From JAIBJN01 sp963748205 (GTDB taxonomy: Bacteria > Actinomycetota > Thermoleophilia > Gaiellales > Gaiellaceae), in NCBI GenBank assembly GCA_963748205.1, contig CAVVIB010000023.1, forward strand, positions 372,001-436,000: a stretch of DNA of 64,000 nucleotides. Direction: 5' to 3'. The notes beneath the pieces were generated by a model. The model saw only the letters and a list, made by a program, of their open reading frames with translations, had not been told where the DNA came from and searched no databases. Each line of letters begins with the position of its first letter. Positions within the stretch are counted from its first letter, which is position 1. A program made the position numbers and the translations under genes. This document shows, piece after piece, positions 61,970 to 64,000 of this stretch.

Positions 61970-62025
61970 GAGCCTCGCGCCGCGGCTACGATGCCCCCGG
62001 CGGAACGCAGATTCCGCCAGTCGTC

Positions 62026-64000
62026 ATGGACCGGCCCACCAGCACCAGCGCACCTGCCCTGATCCCGATCGCCCGCGTGGTCGCGGAGGGCGACCGCATG
62101 CGCGAGCTTCTCGACGATCCGGGCGAGACGCGCGTCTCCGAGCCGATCCTGCCGCTCTTCCTCGCCGCGCTGCATCTCGCGCGCGGGGGGCCGCTCGTCG
62201 TCGTCCTCCCCGACGACGCGCAGGCGCGCGACGCAGCGGAGGGAGCCTCGTGGTTCCTGGGCGAGGAGCGGGTCGGCCTCTTCGCCTCGCGCGGCGTCCG
62301 CTGGGGGAGCGGCCTCGAGCCGCCGCCGCACCTCGTCGGCGAGCGCGCCCGCGCGCTCGAGGTGCTGGCGGCCGGCGGGCTCGTCTGCGCCTCCGCGGTC
62401 GGTGCCGCGGAGGGCATCCCGCCGGAGGAGTCGCGGCCCGAGCCGATCCTCCTGCGCGCCGGGGACGAGCCGGGCGTGGACGGGCTCGCCGAGCATCTCG
62501 CCCTGGCCGGGTACGAGCGGGTCGCGCAGGCCGAGGAGCGTGGGCAGTTCGCCGTGCGCGGCGGCCTCGTCGACGTGTTCCCCTCCACGGGCCGGGAGCC
62601 GGTGCGCGTCGAGCTCTTCGGCGACGAGATCGAGTCCCTACGGGCCTTCTCGCCCTTCACGCAGCGCACGCTCCACGAGCTCGACGAGGCGACCGTGTAC
62701 CCGGCGGCGGAGCGGATCGCCGGCGACGAGGAGCCGACGCTCGTCGACGACGAGGCCGGCGAGACGCCGCCCGTCCCGGGCGACCTCGTGTCCCCGCTCC
62801 CGGCGCCTCACGTCGTCTGGGACGCAGGCGACGTGGAGGAGGTCGTCCGTGAGGAGCTCGGAGCCACCCTCGAGCTCGGGGGCGCACTGCTCGTGTCACA
62901 GCTTCCGGCCGGGCAGCGGCACTCGTTCGAGGCGCAGCGACCGGCCGTCGCGGCCCGCGGGCTCTCGGAGGCGGAGCGCGACCTGCTCGCCTTCGTACGT
63001 GGGGGAAACCGCGTCATCGTCACCTTCGCCCACCTCGGCGAGGCGCTGCGGACGAAAGCGCTGCTGCGCCGCGTCGAGGCGCTCGTGGTCGAGCCGGGCG
63101 ACGAGCTCCCGGACGAGCCCGGTCTCGTCTTCGCGGTCTCGCCCGCACGCCGCGGCTTCGTCCTGCGCGACCTCGGCATCGCGCTCCTCCCGGACACGCA
63201 GGTCTTCCGCAAGCGCCCGCCGCGCGCCGACGTCCGGGTCGGCCGCGCGCTCCAGAGCTTCGCCGACCTGCGCACGGGCGACTACGTCGTGCACGAGGAC
63301 CACGGGGTCGGGCAGCTGCTCGGCTTCGAGACGAAGACGGTCGCCGGCGTCACGCGCGACTACCTCTTCCTCGCCTTCCGCGGCGACGACCGCCTCTACG
63401 TCCCGCACGAGCAGATCGCCAAGGTCTCCCGCTACGTCGGGGCGGACGGGCACGCCCCCGCGCTCTCGAAGCTCGGCGGGAAGGCATGGCAGAACATCAA
63501 GAACCGCGCGCGTGCGGGCGCGCACGAGCTCGCCGGCGAGCTGCTCGCCCTCTACGCCCAGCGCCAGCGTGCCGAGGGCATCGCCTACGAGGCCGACAAC
63601 GAGCTTGTCGAGCAACTGGAGGCGGGCTTTCCGTTCGAGGAGACGCCCGACCAGCGCGTGGCCATCGAGGTCGTGAAGGAAGACCTCGAGTCGGCGCGGC
63701 CGATGGACCGCCTCGTCGCCGGGGACGTGGGCTTCGGGAAGACCGAGGTCGCCGTGCGCGCAGCGTTCGTCGCGGTCGCGAACGGCAAGCAGGCGCTCTT
63801 CCTCGCGCCGACCACGATCCTGGCCCAGCAGCACTGGAACACGTTCCGGGAGCGCTACCGCGACCTGCCGGTCACGGTCGAGCTCGCCTCGCGCTTCCGC
63901 AAGCCGGCCGAGGTGAAGCGCGTCCTCGCGGAGTTCACTGCGGGGAAGGTCGACGTCCTCGTCGGCACGCACCGCCTGCTCTCGCGCGACGTCGTCCCCA
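62026..64000 (+). CDS. mfd: Transcription-repair coupling factor Mfd (3' truncated by window)
   Basis: 658 codons of Mfd, which removes stalled RNA polymerase and recruits UvrA. The UvrB-homology N-terminal region includes GQFAVRGGLVDVFPSTG near residue 175 and VELFGDEIESLRAF; the CarD-like RNAP-binding domain is DYVVHEDHGVGQLLG near 420 with LYVPHEQIAKVSRYVG; the RecG-like motor begins with Walker A AGDVGFGKTEVA near 565 and runs off the window end. The frame is intact throughout. ATG 62026 lacks a Shine-Dalgarno; a small hairpin GGCGGAA/TTCCGCC (61999-62018) sits just upstream, and TACGAT at 61987-61992 may be the -10. Confidence 0.93.
   Translation, partial: MDRPTSTSAPALIPIARVVAEGDRMRELLDDPGETRVSEPILPLFLAALHLARGGPLVVVLPDDAQARDAAEGASWFLGEERVGLFASRGVRWGSGLEPPPHLVGERARALEVLAAGGLVCASAVGAAEGIPPEESRPEPILLRAGDEPGVDGLAEHLALAGYERVAQAEERGQFAVRGGLVDVFPSTGREPVRVELFGDEIESLRAFSPFTQRTLHELDEATVYPAAERIAGDEEPTLVDDEAGETPPVPGDLVSPLPAPHVVWDAGDVEEVVREELGATLELGGALLVSQLPAGQRHSFEAQRPAVAARGLSEAERDLLAFVRGGNRVIVTFAHLGEALRTKALLRRVEALVVEPGDELPDEPGLVFAVSPARRGFVLRDLGIALLPDTQVFRKRPPRADVRVGRALQSFADLRTGDYVVHEDHGVGQLLGFETKTVAGVTRDYLFLAFRGDDRLYVPHEQIAKVSRYVGADGHAPALSKLGGKAWQNIKNRARAGAHELAGELLALYAQRQRAEGIAYEADNELVEQLEAGFPFEETPDQRVAIEVVKEDLESARPMDRLVAGDVGFGKTEVAVRAAFVAVANGKQALFLAPTTILAQQHWNTFRERYRDLPVTVELASRFRKPAEVKRVLAEFTAGKVDVLVGTHRLLSRDVVP

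Overview
The window is 64 kb of very GC-rich, densely packed chromosome with genes on both strands, many GTG starts and many 1-4 base overlaps. Gene content points to an actinobacterium of the Thermoleophilia type (Gaiellales or Solirubrobacterales): bacterial Ku, a phosphatidylinositol route (inositol-phosphate synthase plus a CDP-alcohol phosphatidyltransferase), a dnaK-grpE-dnaJ-hspR-clpB heat-shock operon, LCP and FmdB proteins, and many apparently leaderless genes. The taxonomic call is inference; no rRNA gene is present.

Layout. 1-5.3 kb: secreted DUF1800/DUF1501 pair, a membrane-tethered cupredoxin and a large LVIVD-repeat/PA-domain secreted protein, the last three broken by single-base frameshifts. 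5.6-9.6 kb: S15 peptidase, a 30-codon phage tail-sheath remnant, a polysaccharide deacetylase and Ku. 9.6-17.6 kb: cation/proton antiporter, zincin, rhomboid protease, then a carbamoyl-phosphate cluster (ornithine carbamoyltransferase, carbamate kinase, COG2403 GTPase) and an M3-like peptidase. 17.6-23.4 kb: YjbQ, a 167-bp palindromic element, RlmD, a metallophosphoesterase, a presenilin-like protease, a uracil-DNA glycosylase homologue and a glycosyltransferase-PHP fusion. 23.5-28.4 kb: Tat-exported cyclase, then the operon PAP2 - CDP-alcohol phosphatidyltransferase - ribbon-helix-helix/inositol-phosphate synthase fusion, then moaA. 28.4-31.8 kb: CsbD, EamA transporter, Orn/Lys/Arg decarboxylase, SRPBCC protein. 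31.9-38.2 kb: the heat-shock operon, in which hspR runs into clpB without a stop. 38.2-47.8 kb: small enzymes, a P460-like lipoprotein, pseudouridine catabolism (psuK-psuG), GT39, FmdB, LCP, ROK kinase, RsmI. 47.9-56 kb: M23 peptidase, AbrB-like protein, metG-tatD-rsmA-ispE, tRNA-Gln, glmU-prs. 56-60.2 kb: a small accessory stretch of hypothetical proteins beginning with a duplicated 3' end of prs. 60.2-64 kb: L25, Pth, and the first two thirds of mfd.

Working together: three genes can build phosphatidylinositol from glucose-6-phosphate, and the first-step enzyme carries its own DNA-binding module with matching palindromes (CTGCTAGCAG) at its start. About twenty genes have a TANNNT box 6-9 nt upstream of a GTG/ATG with no Shine-Dalgarno sequence, which indicates widespread leaderless initiation and was used here to choose starts. 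About fourteen apparent frameshifts, nearly all one surplus base, occur; seven lie within 2.2 kb near the left end. They most likely reflect sequence error but are reported because of the clustering. No CRISPR array, integrase or transposase was seen.
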